From Lactifluus volemus (taxonomy: Eukaryota; Basidiomycota; Agaricomycetes; Russulales; Russulaceae), in the NCBI GenBank assembly GCA_022376515.1, contig WTXI01000250.1:1-53313 (forward strand): 53,313 bases of DNA. The letters are read 5' to 3'. Within the stretch, counting starts at the first letter, position 1. Each line of letters begins with the position of its first letter. A model generated the notes under the pieces. That model worked only from the letters and a program-made list of their open reading frames with translations. It made no database searches and was not told the DNA's origin. The position numbers and the translations under genes are program-made. Positions 8,844-19,719 of this stretch are shown piece by piece.

Positions 8844-10478
8844 ATGGGTCAAGGAACCGGATCATATTCTATCTTGGACACGACGCTGACCAACCCTGCA
8901 AGAGGGCCAGTCGAGCTCATAAATGGGTGGTGGTATATGATCCGGTACAACAGACTGCTGAAGACATTCCAAGTCAAGAAAAACGACATCATCTCCGAAG
9001 TGAAGGCCGACCTTCTCGGACTCGGACGATGGAATGAAGCACCAGATGACGAAGAAGAAGTCCTAGACCACGAGACGGGACTTATGCTCGGAGGGGAACT
9101 ACTCCATTCCCCTCAACCTGAAATTATCCAACCATGGCAGACCCCCGCAACCCCAGCAATACCAGTCACCGTGCAGGAGCCAAGCGCCCCTGCTAGCACC
9201 ACGTTTAGCCCCCAGTTGACCCCACTCTCGATGACCCTACCACTACGCGCGGAACCCCTCGAACCAATGTCAGCCATCTCGGAAGGTACTGAGGCTAGCC
9301 CAGTACTCATGAGAGGTTTCTCCCCAGACCCACTGCCCGTGTCCTTGTCCCCTATCGTGGAAGACGTACTCGCAGCAGTAACCGACGCGCTCGTAACGGT
9401 CCAAGAAACTAGGAGAATGGAAGAAGATCCCATTCTCACCACGGCACCCCTCATCGAACAACAGGTCTACCAGATACACGGACAAGGATACCAATTACCA
9501 GCACCCCAGATCTCCCAACAAGCAGCTCCACCCCTAGCACCAGCGGCCATCTTCCCTACTATCCGATTCCCACCCACCAACCCTACAGTGCCAGTATCAG
9601 TTGCGGCACCTGTGACTTCGACAAATCCTAAACCCCGGCCCACAGAACTTATTGGACTGCCACCAACCATTTTCACTGGTGACAGGAACAAGAGCGACTT
9701 GTTCCTGAAAGAGTTCAAGCAGTGGAAAATGATCAACCGGAACACCCCAGAAATGAGCGTACCCTTCGACAGGGTGCTCATGGCACTATCCCACATCCGC
9801 GGCAATCGAGTCGACGACTGGCACGAAGAGCAACTCACAAAACTGGAGAGTACCACTCTGATGCCAACCGACGAGCAGCTATGGGTCGACTTCGAGACGA
9901 CCTTTAGGTCTGCGTTCACGGATTTGAACAAACGGCAAATGGCATACGAACAACTCAAGGAACACCACATGCACGGGACGGATGTAGACAGATACATCGC
10001 CCGATTTGAAACCCTGTTACACCACGCTGGGTGGTCGCGTACTGACGCAGGCGCGATCGACCTCTTCAGAAATGGACTCACGTACGAACTCAAGAAGGCC
10101 ATCCTTGACAGAGAAGTCTGGCCAGAAACCCTGGACGACTGGAAACGTTTGGCCCGCGAAGAACAAGTTCGAGAACTCAATAGACGAGTTCTCCTGTCGA
10201 AATCAGAAAACCCCAGACCAACTATCACCCCATCACCGGCACAACGACCTATGCAGCATAACGAAACAAGGACCCACCAGGAGACACCTCCAGTGCAGGT
10301 CAACGTTACGACTATGACCCCCTTGGTACAAAAGAAGCCCAAAACAGCCCTCAAAAATCGAACCTGCTACCACTGCAGGATCAAAGGCCACGAGAAGGCT
10401 ACATGTCCCAACAAACATTTACCACGAGTCCCCAACCAGGCAGAACGACGAAACCCCTCTCCCTCTACGTCCGAATGA
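8844..10478 (+). CDS. gag: Gag polyprotein of the gypsy element
   Basis: 544 codons from ATG 8844. The N-terminal half is rich in Pro/Thr/Ser. A retrotransposon Gag (capsid-type) domain spans about residues 270-450, with FTGDRNKSDLFLKEFKQW, a helical central part, and DRYIARFETLLHHAGW. Near the C-terminus is a zinc knuckle CYHCRIKGHEKATC (C-X2-C-X4-H-X4-C), which binds the RNA genome during packaging. The frame is intact. Coding-like sequence continues upstream, so the original start may be earlier. Pol follows in another frame after a 12-bp gap, so it is a separate ORF or reached by frameshifting or re-initiation. Confidence 0.9.
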   Translation: MGQGTGSYSILDTTLTNPARGPVELINGWWYMIRYNRLLKTFQVKKNDIISEVKADLLGLGRWNEAPDDEEEVLDHETGLMLGGELLHSPQPEIIQPWQTPATPAIPVTVQEPSAPASTTFSPQLTPLSMTLPLRAEPLEPMSAISEGTEASPVLMRGFSPDPLPVSLSPIVEDVLAAVTDALVTVQETRRMEEDPILTTAPLIEQQVYQIHGQGYQLPAPQISQQAAPPLAPAAIFPTIRFPPTNPTVPVSVAAPVTSTNPKPRPTELIGLPPTIFTGDRNKSDLFLKEFKQWKMINRNTPEMSVPFDRVLMALSHIRGNRVDDWHEEQLTKLESTTLMPTDEQLWVDFETTFRSAFTDLNKRQMAYEQLKEHHMHGTDVDRYIARFETLLHHAGWSRTDAGAIDLFRNGLTYELKKAILDREVWPETLDDWKRLAREEQVRELNRRVLLSKSENPRPTITPSPAQRPMQHNETRTHQETPPVQVNVTTMTPLVQKKPKTALKNRTCYHCRIKGHEKATCPNKHLPRVPNQAERRNPSPSTSE

Positions 10479-10490
10479 GAGGTCCAAGAC

Positions 10491-13400
10491 ATGATTGAAC
10501 CCCGAACCCGGAGCACACCGGGTCAACAAAGCCAGACTTATGCGCAAGTCTGCCGGACACAGATTACCACCACGGCACCCCCAATCACGACACCCGTACC
10601 ACGAGCTGAACCTGCAAAGGTGGCTCGTCTCCTGAGAAAGATGACTCCTAGCCAAAGAAAGGAGGTCATAAATCTCTTACCCGAAGAACAACGACCTGTT
10701 CGGAACATAACTATCGGCTTCGTACGACACCGCGGCATTAAATCGATCAATATGCCCTTTACCTTCCGATCTATCCGAGGAGCGGTTGGTGAAGCAGCCC
10801 TTGTCGACAGTGGAGCAAGTGAGAACTTCATTGACCAATGAACAATTGAGCGGTGGGGAATTGTCACCCGCCCGCTCCCGATACCAGTCAAGGTCACCAA
10901 CGTGGATGGAACATTCAACCGAGACGGCGCAGTTAGACGATATGTCGTACTCCACGTTAGCCAGGGAAATAAGAGCGAGGAACTACTGTTTCTCGTAGCG
11001 AACCTGGGAAAGGACCAAATAATTTTTGGCTTCACCTGGCTCGAAGCATTCAACCCTTATATCAACTGGACAACAAGAACCTGGGATGACACCCCGATCG
11101 AAGTCACCACTCGTGCACTTTCCAGGGCCCGCTTCCTAGGAGTAGAAGAACACGCTAGACACCAACTTAGGAAGGTGGACACAAGATATGAAAATCAACG
11201 TAGGAAGCTGGCCTACCAAGCCCTGACCTCACAGCCTGTCGATGCCGAAACATGGAAAGAATACTTTCCAGAGCACCCTGATGGACCCCTCAAAGGCACC
11301 CTCGTACTCCGGACACCAACTAAGGCCTCAGCAGTGGACACATATACAACGCTGTGGCAGCACCAAAAGATCGACAATATACGGACGTCCATCAGACATG
11401 ACAGGCAACAGGCAGAGTGGAGGAGGAACAAGGTCGCCGAAATCTGTACCTCAACACAGGAGCCCCCAGAACTGGACACGACAAATCATCCTGAACTTAT
11501 AGAGTTCAGGAAGGTCTTCCCTCAGTACCCCTCAGGAATCACGGCTATATCATCACCACGGAACTCTCCACCCCCGGCTACCTCAGAGGTCAAGACGCTT
11601 GACCTGGCACACTGCATAGAGGTGAACAAAACCTCTATGGCTACTCAGTGGGCGATCGACGCCCCCAAGGAGAAGACATCAGACGAACTACCCAGAGAAT
11701 ACGCGAGACACTACAAGGTGTTCTCGGAGGATGGGGCAAGGCGCTTTCCCCCATCTCGTATTGACGACCACGAAATCAAGCTCAAACCCGGAGCTCCCAC
11801 CACAATACCTGGCAAAACGTACCCTTTGAACCCCATCGAGATGGAGGCTGCAAAGGAATGGATCAACAAAAACGAGCAACTTGGCTACATCGAATGGGGC
11901 GACTCGCCATGGGCGACTCGCCATGGGCGACTCGCCATGGGCGACCCCCTTCTTCTTTGTCAAGAAATCGGACGGCAAATTACGGCCTGTACAAGACTAC
12001 AGGAAAGTCAACGAGTGGACGATACCGGACACGTATCCACTCCCCCGGATTGAAACCATACTGGAACAACTTAGCGGCAAACAGCTTTTTACCACCCTGG
12101 ATATTAGGTGGGGCTACAACAACATACGGATCAAGCCCGAAGACCGATGGAAGGCAGCCTTCATCACCCCCTTCGGCCTCTACTTGCCCAATGTTATGCC
12201 CTTCGGACTCAGGAATGCCCCTGGCACCTTTCAGAGGTGCATGCACACGACTTTCCGCGACCTCCTGAACCAGTACCCAGACAACATTCACATCTATATG
12301 GACGATTTCCTCATTGCCACGCCGAACCGGACCCCTGCCGACCTTGCCCTGCACAGGACAATTGTGCACAAGGTATTGCAACGATTCGAAGACGAATCGT
12401 TTTTTCTCAAAGCAGCCAAATGCCACTTTGAGAAGCCTCGCGTCAACTACTTGGGTATAGTAGTTGAGAACGGCAAGATCCATCTGGACCCCACGAAACA
12501 GCGCGGCCTACTAGAATGGCCTACGGATCAGAGCTCGGTATCCGGCGTGCGGAGCACGCTCGGAGTCTTCGGGTACCACCGCCCCTTTATCCCCGGCTTT
12601 GCGGAGGTGGCGCGGCCCCTCACGGACCTCCTCAAGAAAAACACCCCCTTCAAATGGGGCGACAAGGAGAGGAACGCCGTCAAGCGCTTGATTGCGCTTG
12701 TCGAGAAAGACATGGCCTTGAATAGGCCCGATCACGATCGCCCCTTTGAACTGGAAGTGGACGCTTCGCAGTTCGCAACGGGCGCAATACTGTTCCAACG
12801 AACCCCAGATGGACTCCCCCATCCGATCAGCTATTATTCGCACGCCCTGACGCCCGCGGAGCGTGGGTACGACGTTCATGACCGCGAGTTGCTCGCCGTC
12901 ATGCTTGGCCTCAGACGCTGGCGCCATATCCTGTTGGGTGCAAGGCACCCAGTCAAAGTCTACACGGACCACAAGAACCTCCAGTACTATCGGCACCCCC
13001 ACGACATCAACTGGCGCATTGCGCGCTACCTACCTGAATTGGCAGAGTACAACTTGGTACTCATTCACAAGCCCGGCGTTACCATGAAAGCGGACCATCT
13101 ATCCAGACGGCCGGACTTTAACCAGGGGCAAGGGGACAATAAGCAGCTTATTGTCCTGCCCAGTCAGCTGTTCGCGAACGTCGCGAACCTCTCCCTTTCC
13201 CCTCCTTCTATCTGGGAGGAACGTCTTCTTGCGAGCCAACGGGCTCGACCTACGGACATCGCTACCTGGACCACCCCCTATGGACTCTCATGCGCTGCCT
13301 CCGGCCTGTGGACACGGCAAGGCAAAGTCGTTGTTGTGGCAAACAACGCTTTGAGAAGGGAGGTGGTGGCTGAAAACCACGATCACATCACAGCAGGGCA

Positions 13401-13497
13401 CCCCGGAATTTCAAAAACCCTCTACGCAGTCCAGCAAACCTACTGGTGGCCGGACATGAAACAGTTCATCACGCAATACGTCAAGGGATGCCCCCAA
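10491..13497 (+). pseudogene. pol: Gypsy pol: protease, reverse transcriptase, RNase H, integrase zinc finger (broken)
   Basis: From ATG 10491 the product contains, in order: aspartic protease with the active-site motif LVDSGASENF (10800-10830); linker; reverse transcriptase with GKLRPVQDYRKVN, FGLRNAPGTFQ and the catalytic YMDD (about 12295-12306); RNase H with DASQFATGAILF, DRELLAV and TDHKNLQYY; then the start of the integrase H2C2 finger (HITAGHPG, then GCPQ). Two lesions break it: an in-frame TGA at 10839-10841 in the protease, probably from CGA because related proteins have Arg there; and a 14-bp triplication at 11900-11941 that shifts frame just before PFFFVKKSDG. The reading frame is then cut at 13497 by an inserted element. 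Confidence 0.9.
11900..11941 (+). repeat. 14-bp triplication that frameshifts reverse transcriptase
   Basis: CGACTCGCCATGGG occurs three times in tandem and is followed by CGACCCC. One copy would give the expected EWGDSPWATPFFF. Two extra copies add 28 bp and move the frame by one. Confidence 0.92.
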
Positions 13498-13712
13498 CAT
13501 CAGGAAAATGTTGCGGTGCTAGAGTTGCTAGATCTAGACCTGCTAGTGTCACCTAGTCACATTTAGTAATCAAGTTCCTATGCTAGCGAAAGCAGACTTG
13601 CCTCGACTTAGGAAGCTCATCTAGCTCTAGGCAAGCTCTACTTTCACTAGTTTTTCAACTTTCTCTAGTACCACACATAGGTCTAGTTCCTCAGCTAGTG
13701 CTAGCTTTGAAA

Positions 13713-14430
13713 CTAGAACCATCTTGACTTTATAGGGCTACATTTCGCGCTTAGTGATAGTTCAGAAATCCAGATAACATTGCATAGATCTAATTCAACA
13801 ACATGGTACACTATGTACAAACAGCGGGCCGAAACAGGACATGTAAACATATGGGCCAGTTGGAGTTGCTCCTGCGGTGGCGAGGGATCATCCCAGAGCA
13901 AGGGTCCTTGCGCGAGCTGCTGCTGCTGCTGAGCAACTTCTCGAACACAGAATAGCAGAACTTCGAGCTCCTTGGACCGAATCACACATTCAAAATGATG
14001 TTCCCACGATTCATACTGTCGAAGGATATCCTTGAGACGCTGACACACGCTATAGATTCCACTGTCAGTGAATGAACCTTGTAAATCTCTCACGAACCAA
14101 ACACGTACATGCCATTGAATACATCCTTTAGAGTCTGCACTGCCCTGATGGTGCATAAGCCAATGATGAAAAAAAAAAAAAAGGGAATACGCCTACTCTG
14201 TTGGATCATCCAACCAAAACTTCTTGATGCCGCAGCTCACACTCTTCCTAAAAATGCCGGAATAGTTTTTGATTATAAGAATAAAATCGTAGCGGCTCCA
14301 GTTTGGTCACGATGCACTTACCAAGGCTAGAGTGCACGGCCCCTCCATCGGATCCATGTTCGACTGCCAGAAACTGCACACCGCGCCAGCGACCGAGACG
14401 GTCAGCAGGGAGGAAGTACCACTCTTGCAT
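13713..14430 (-). CDS. Hypothetical cargo gene of element 3, two exons or more
   Basis: Minus-strand exon 14430 down to about 14322 starts with ATG and reads MQEWYFLPADRLGRWRGVQF, ending at a good donor (TTG/GTAAGTGC). A second frame (about 14130 down to the stop at 13713) reads through WFVRDLQGSFTDSGIYSV and LKDILRQYESWEHHF, then a poly-Gln stretch with QGPLLWDDPSPPQE. Composition and the splice site look like real coding sequence rather than chance, but I do not recognise the family, and there is no DDE or HTH signature that I can see. It could be a transposase fragment, a captured host gene or chance. Homologues elsewhere in the genome would decide. Confidence 0.35.
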
Positions 14431-15229
14431 GATGTCACTCTGGACCTCCTTCTCATCACGGCATCCTTTAAACTCTGAGTCAAACTATGCATGCACCCTA
14501 TACCAGAGCTCAGGCAGTGGCGGCAACAGGCAAGGGCGAGAGAGGGAAGCAATGCCAAAGGGCAGGCAGTGGTGGAGACAGAGAGGCGGATGGAGCAACC
14601 GGGGGCAGAGCAGAGCGACAGAAAGGAGAGAGAAGTGGGGGGACGTGGCGACAGAGAGCAAGCAGAGGGAATTGATACCGCGACTGAGGGTTGACTTGAT
14701 AAATAATAGATCGACAAATGCACAACAATGCAAACACAGATAAATAAATGCAAATAAAGTGTCACATACATATGACACCTGTCTCGGAAATGTCAACCTG
14801 GGCGGGTCCACATGACACATGTCACCCCCATGCTTACGATCCGACAACTTCCTGAAGGCCAGGAAACTTACAATACAGTACTGTACCGTACACCCATACA
14901 AGCAAGTGAGTAGCCCAACTGAATTTGATGCGTGTACTGGGAGGAAGAACTCGTTGCTTCCCACATCGCAAACGAGAACAACCTCTGGACCCTGAGGCCT
15001 GAGGCGACGCGACATTATTGACGTCGCTAAGGACTCGCTAAGGGCAAGCCGCGACAGCTCTTGCCGACATGACATCCACTAGCGGCAAATGCACGGAATC
15101 GTTCCCAATTTGGAGTGATTCTGACTGGAGTCGGGGCGGCCATGCTCGTCAAGTTACCTGGCAAGTTTTTTCAAGTTAATCCCCACCTGGCCCTTCTGCT
15201 GTACTGTACAGTACTGTACGGCTCATTTC

Positions 15230-16260
15230 AACGTGGCTTGCCTCAGTTCGTGCATTTTTATTTTTAATTGGCGATGTCGCCTCTCGCTCTGTCGCCTCCT
15301 CTCTGTCGCTGCCGATGTTATCGCTGCCCACCCTCTCGCCTCCTCGGTGTCATCGCCTCCCCTTCTCTTGTCCTTCTCTCTGATACAGCCATCGTCGTCC
15401 ACTCTGATGCAGCCGTCACACGCCCTCTGGCGCCACGCTGCCGTTGCAATGCCTCCTCGCGATGCCTTCCCCGCACTCCCACCACTGAGTCTGTCTGTAA
15501 GCATGGGCCATGCTGGTGCGTCTGAATTATTTTTTTGGACTTCTCCCACTGACTTTCCTTCCTTCCCTTACATCCCCTTGCTTCTCGCATCCACCCGGCA
15601 CTGAGGGGAGGGGTCCATGCTTTGACGGTCAACGGCGTCAAGGTCGCGCAGGCATCGCTATTGCGACTGTCTGAACGCCTGACGCCAGTGACTGGCACTA
15701 TTGCATGGCCCTTTGTCGCTCGCTTCCTGTATCACCTCCATCGCCCGTCCTCCTCTGTCACCTCCGTTGTCGCCTCGCCCCTCCCCTCGTGTCTACCTAC
15801 TGGCACGGAGGGGGCACCGTGCCGTGCAAACGGTCCATAGTGTCACAGTTGCTTGGGCGCCACTGTCGCGGCCGTCCGAGAGCTGACACCAGTGACTTGT
15901 GCTATCGTCGCCCGGGTTCACCTCCTACTCTGTGTGGCCCTTGCCATCTCCCCTTGCTGCTGCTGCCGCTGTCCCGACGGTCGCCCTGCGACATTGCCCT
16001 TGCGGCATCCCTGCAGCCCCCCACCACCACTCAAGGTCCGCGGCCATGATCTTGGCAGTTGGCACTCACGTCCCTTTGAACATTTTGCAATCTCAATTCT
16101 CCTCAACCCCCTCTACCACGCATGCGGCATGCGAGGTGACAGCCTCAGTATTGACCGCACACATGAGATCGTTTTCCGATCTTGTGCGTCCCTCTTACTA
16201 TCCCCGCCCCCTCTCCAGTCGCCCCCCCTCCAGTCGCCCCCCTTCCGGTGAGTCACGCTA
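15230..16260. repeat. C/T-rich segment of element 3 with internal repeats
   Basis: Strong C/T bias on the plus strand and low-complexity frames on both strands. It contains the motif GCATCGCTATTGCGACTGTC followed by CTGACGCCAGTGACTGG (about 15648-15695), a diverged copy of which is near 15864-15905 and another in the KDZ spacer at about 27247-27295. No gene is supported. A GTACTGTACAGTACTGTACG palindrome lies just upstream near 15203-15222. Confidence 0.5.
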
Positions 16261-16803
16261 GGTCACACCAAATTTCAGACTCATCAGTTGGCAAGTGTGA
16301 CAAATGTGTGACAAATGCACTGATTTCATTCCACAGCACACCACAATTTCTGAAAGAAAAAATGCACGGAATATATTCAGATATGGTACTAGATACTGTA
16401 GGCTAAATTTTGTGGTGGTTGAGTGAGAATTGAGTGAGAAAAATGGAGTGGCTAGAACGGGGGGGTGACCGGAGAGGGGCGCAGGGATAGTATTACCACA
16501 TTTAACCTAGTACAAATTCTAGAGTACCTAGAAAAGTCGAATTCGTAATAGAAACCGGCTAGGATGCCTAGAAACAGGTAAGCTAGTACGGCTAGCTGTC
16601 TCTAGCGTCATTAGTAACTCTAGCATATAAACATTTTGCTGATGAATGCCAAGAAACTGTTACGGTTATGCGGGCCGCCCGGCCCATTTCTTACTGTTTT
16701 CCGTCTGATTTTCGACTTGTGTTATGACCTAGGATCCCTTTCCTTGGCCAGCCCCTTCTGTTCCGCTTCTAGGGGCTGTGCGTCGCCGTTTTGGACGTGT
16801 ATT

Positions 16804-16902
16804 TGACTCAGGGATCATGACTCAAATCTTGAGTCAGCGTTCTTGACTCAGATCTTGAGTCAGACACACTGAGTCAGTTCTTGAGTCATCAGAACTGACT
16901 CA
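16804..16902 (+). promoter_or_regulatory. Array of eight TGASTCA (AP-1/Gcn4-type) sites in LTR
   Basis: Perfect TGACTCA or TGAGTCA heptamers start at 16804, 16818, 16830, 16844, 16856, 16870, 16882 and 16896. The start-to-start distances are 14, 12, 14, 12, 14, 12 and 14 bp. TGASTCA is the binding site of bZIP dimers such as Gcn4/CpcA. The array is about 75 bp upstream of a TATA-like box, the usual place for upstream activating sites. Induction of the LTR by amino-acid starvation or stress is inference. Confidence 0.75.
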
Positions 16903-16976
16903 GGTCCTTAGTCAATAGTCTTGACTTCGCTACTGTACTGTGACCTTTGTAGGATAGTTGGCTGGCCCTCTGTACG

Positions 16977-16987
16977 CATAAATAGGG
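16977..16987 (+). promoter_or_regulatory. TATA-like box of split LTR
   Basis: CATAAATAGGG, about 75 bp downstream of the TGASTCA array and followed by C/T-rich sequence around 17025-17100 that would suit a transcription start. Confidence 0.5.
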
Positions 16988-17292
16988 CCCTGTAGACGAG
17001 CTAAAGCCCCAGCTTCAGCTTCGTCTAGAATCGCAGTTCATTGTCTCCTGCTCACACTCGCATCGCATCTTCCTCCTCTCTTCTTGTGAATCCCCTCTTC
17101 GTACCTTGATCTAGGTACTTCACGCCACGATCAGACATCTGTGAACTTGTTCCATTTCCGTGCAACAAGTCCCCAGACGCCTGAACCCTAATACGAACGC
17201 GCTGTGAGAAGTAGTCCCCACTTCTCACCCCGCGTCCGCCCTCGAACCTTAGTTCAACCTCTTACGAGTGTCCTTGGAAGGCGAGCATCTCT

Positions 17293-19719
17293 CAGTGGTA
17301 CTGGCTAAATTAGTACAATATATACAGTAAAAGTACAAAAGTACTTTGAATTCAGCCCAGCAATTACTGATACTACTTTCTACAGCACCTACTGATGTAG
17401 CTAGTTAATTATGACCAGTATGATCTGTTATAGCTAGTATACTTCTATATAGCTAGTGCCACTCATTTTTCCTGTCACATTAACTAGACACAGCTAAACC
17501 AGCTTACTATTTAGTACACTTTAGTGCAGTTATAGCTACTATAAATTATAACCCATTAACTAGACACAGCAATATGTTTACTACTAGTTTACTTTAGTAT
17601 GGCTATAGCTAATGCCAAACTTCCATGAGTTAATTAGATGTAGCAACTGATTTACTACTAGTACACTTTAGTACAGTTATAGCTGCTACTAGTTTATACC
17701 ACATTAACTAGACACAGCAACAAATTTACTACTAGTACACTTACATGCAGTTATAGCTGCTACAAATTTACATCACATTAACTAGATTACAGTAACTCAA
17801 GTTCTACTAGTACATGTACATACAGTTATAGCTGCTAGTAAATTGTGCCACATTAACTAGGTCACAGCAACAGAACTTCTACTAGTACACTTATGTGCAG
17901 TTATAGCTGCCACTAATTTATACTACATTAACTAGACACAGCAACAAATTACTACTAGTACACTTACATACAGTTATAGCTGCTAGTAAATTGTACCACA
18001 TTAACTAGGTCATAGCAACAGATCTACTAATAGTACACTTATGTGCAGTTATAGCTGCCACTAATTTATACTACATTAACTAGATTACAGTAACTCAAGT
18101 TCTACTAGTACACTTACATACAGTTATAGCTGCTAGTAAATTGTGCCACATTAACTAGGTCATAGCACAGAACTTCTACTAGTACACTTACATACAGTTA
18201 TAGCTGCTAGTAAATTGTACCACATTAACTAGGTCATAGCAACAGATCTACTACTAGTACACTTATGTGCAGTTATAGCTGCCACTAATTTATACTACAT
18301 TAACTAGACACAGCAACAAATTACTACTAGTACACTTTAATACAGTTCTAGCTATCACAAATTTACATCACATTAACTAGATTACAGTAACTCAAGTTCT
18401 ACTAGTACACTTACATGCAGTTATAGCTGCTAGTAAATTATACCACATTAACTAGGTCACAGCAACAGATCTACTACTAGTACACTTATGTGCAGTTATA
18501 GCTGCCACTAATTTATACTACATTAACTAGACACAGCAAAAATTACTACTAGTACACTTTAATACAGTTCTAGCTACCACTAATTTATACTACATTAACT
18601 AGATTACAGTAACTCAAGTTCTACTAGTACACTTACATGCAGTTATAGCTGCTAGTAAATTGTACCACATTAACTAGGTCACAGCAACAGACCTACTACT
18701 AGTGCACTTATGTGCAGTTATAGCTACCACTAATTTATACTACATTAACTAGACATAGCAACAAATCACTACTAGTACACTTGCATACAGTTATAGCTGC
18801 TAGTAAATTGTGCCACATTAACTAGGTCATAGCAACAGATCTACTACCAGTACACTTACATGCAGTTATAGCTGCTAGTAAATTATACCACATTAACTAG
18901 GTCACAGAAACAGATCTACTACTAGTATACTTACACACAGTTATAGCTGCTACAAATTTACACCACATTAACTAGATTACAGTAACTAAAGTTCTACTAG
19001 TACACTTACATACAGTCATAACTGCTAGTAAATTGCACCACATGAACTAGGTCACAGCAACAGATCTACTACTAGTACACTTATGTGCAGTGATAGCTAC
19101 TACAAAATTATATCACATTAACTAGATTACAGCAACAGATTTACTATTAGTACACTTTAGTAGACTACATTGACTAAATTACAGTAACTGAATTTCTACT
19201 AGTATACTTTAGTACAGCCCTAGCTGTCACTAGTTTATATCACATTTACTAGACACAGCAACAGATATACTACTAGTACACTTTAGTACAGTTATAGCCC
19301 CCTGGTAAATTGCACTACATTAACTAGATCACAGAAACCAAATGTCTATTAGTACACTTCAGTACAGTTATAGCTGCTACTAAAGTTTACCACATTAACT
19401 AGGATGCAGCAACAGGTCTACTACTGGTTCACTTTAGTACAGCTATAGCCAGAGCTACAACTAAACTATTGTAAGTTAACTAGAACATAGTACTTGGTGT
19501 ACTACTAGTATATATTATTATAGCTTTAGCTGCCACAGAGGTATAATGCATTAACTAGATACAGCAACTGATTTACTACTAGTACACTACTACACTTTGG
19601 TGTAGCTACAGGTACTGTACTAGTGAATTGTGATATGTTATAGTAACTAGATGGCAGTAACTAGTTTAACACAAGTTCATATTTACACAGCTATAGCTGC
19701 AACTAAACATGATGAGTTA
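17293..19719. repeat. Left KDZ arm: about 74-bp subterminal tandem repeats
   Basis: Some 30 diverged units of about 73-76 bp follow one another. Each has the order CACATTAACTAG, CAGCAACAGA, CTACTAGTACACTTA, GCAGTTATAGCTGC and TAAATT. The right arm carries the same unit in reverse complement. The outermost 80 bp are also matched between arms (for example GAATTCAGCCCAGCAATTAC at 17350 and its complement near 33245). The palindrome-like CTAGTTAATG and AGTTATAGCTGC blocks are candidates for transposase binding sites. Confidence 0.9.

Larger units (their letters stand above)
13498..16644. mobile_element. CATCAGG-family TIR element 3 (3.15 kb), in gypsy integrase
   Basis: Left end CATCAGGAAAATGTT and, reverse-complemented, right end CATCAGCAAAATGTT. 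The similarity continues inward through TGCTAGAGTT on both sides. The flanks are AA on both sides (13496-13497 and 16645-16646), a 2-bp duplication. Removing the element restores the Cys codon of the integrase zinc finger. Both arms (about 13510-13710 and 16495-16630) are full of CTAG words (GCTAG, CTAGAG, CCTAG). The interior holds a possible minus-strand gene (13713-14430) and a C/T-rich segment (15230-16260). Confidence 0.88.
16658..17292 (+). mobile_element. Solo LTR (second type), 5' part, TSD GAAAC
   Basis: Begins TGTTACGGTTATGCGGG directly after GAAAC (16653-16657). Its other part (33320-33620) ends CCGTGACA and is followed by GAAAC (33621-33625). So one LTR of about 936 bp entered the gypsy integrase and was later split by the KDZ transposon. 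It carries eight AP-1/Gcn4-type sites and a TATA-like box. It has no internal retrotransposon region, so it is a solo LTR. Confidence 0.88.

Noticed and set aside
14168..14182. Poly(A) run in element 3 as the tail of another retroposon
   Set aside because: No flanking direct repeats could be found around it.
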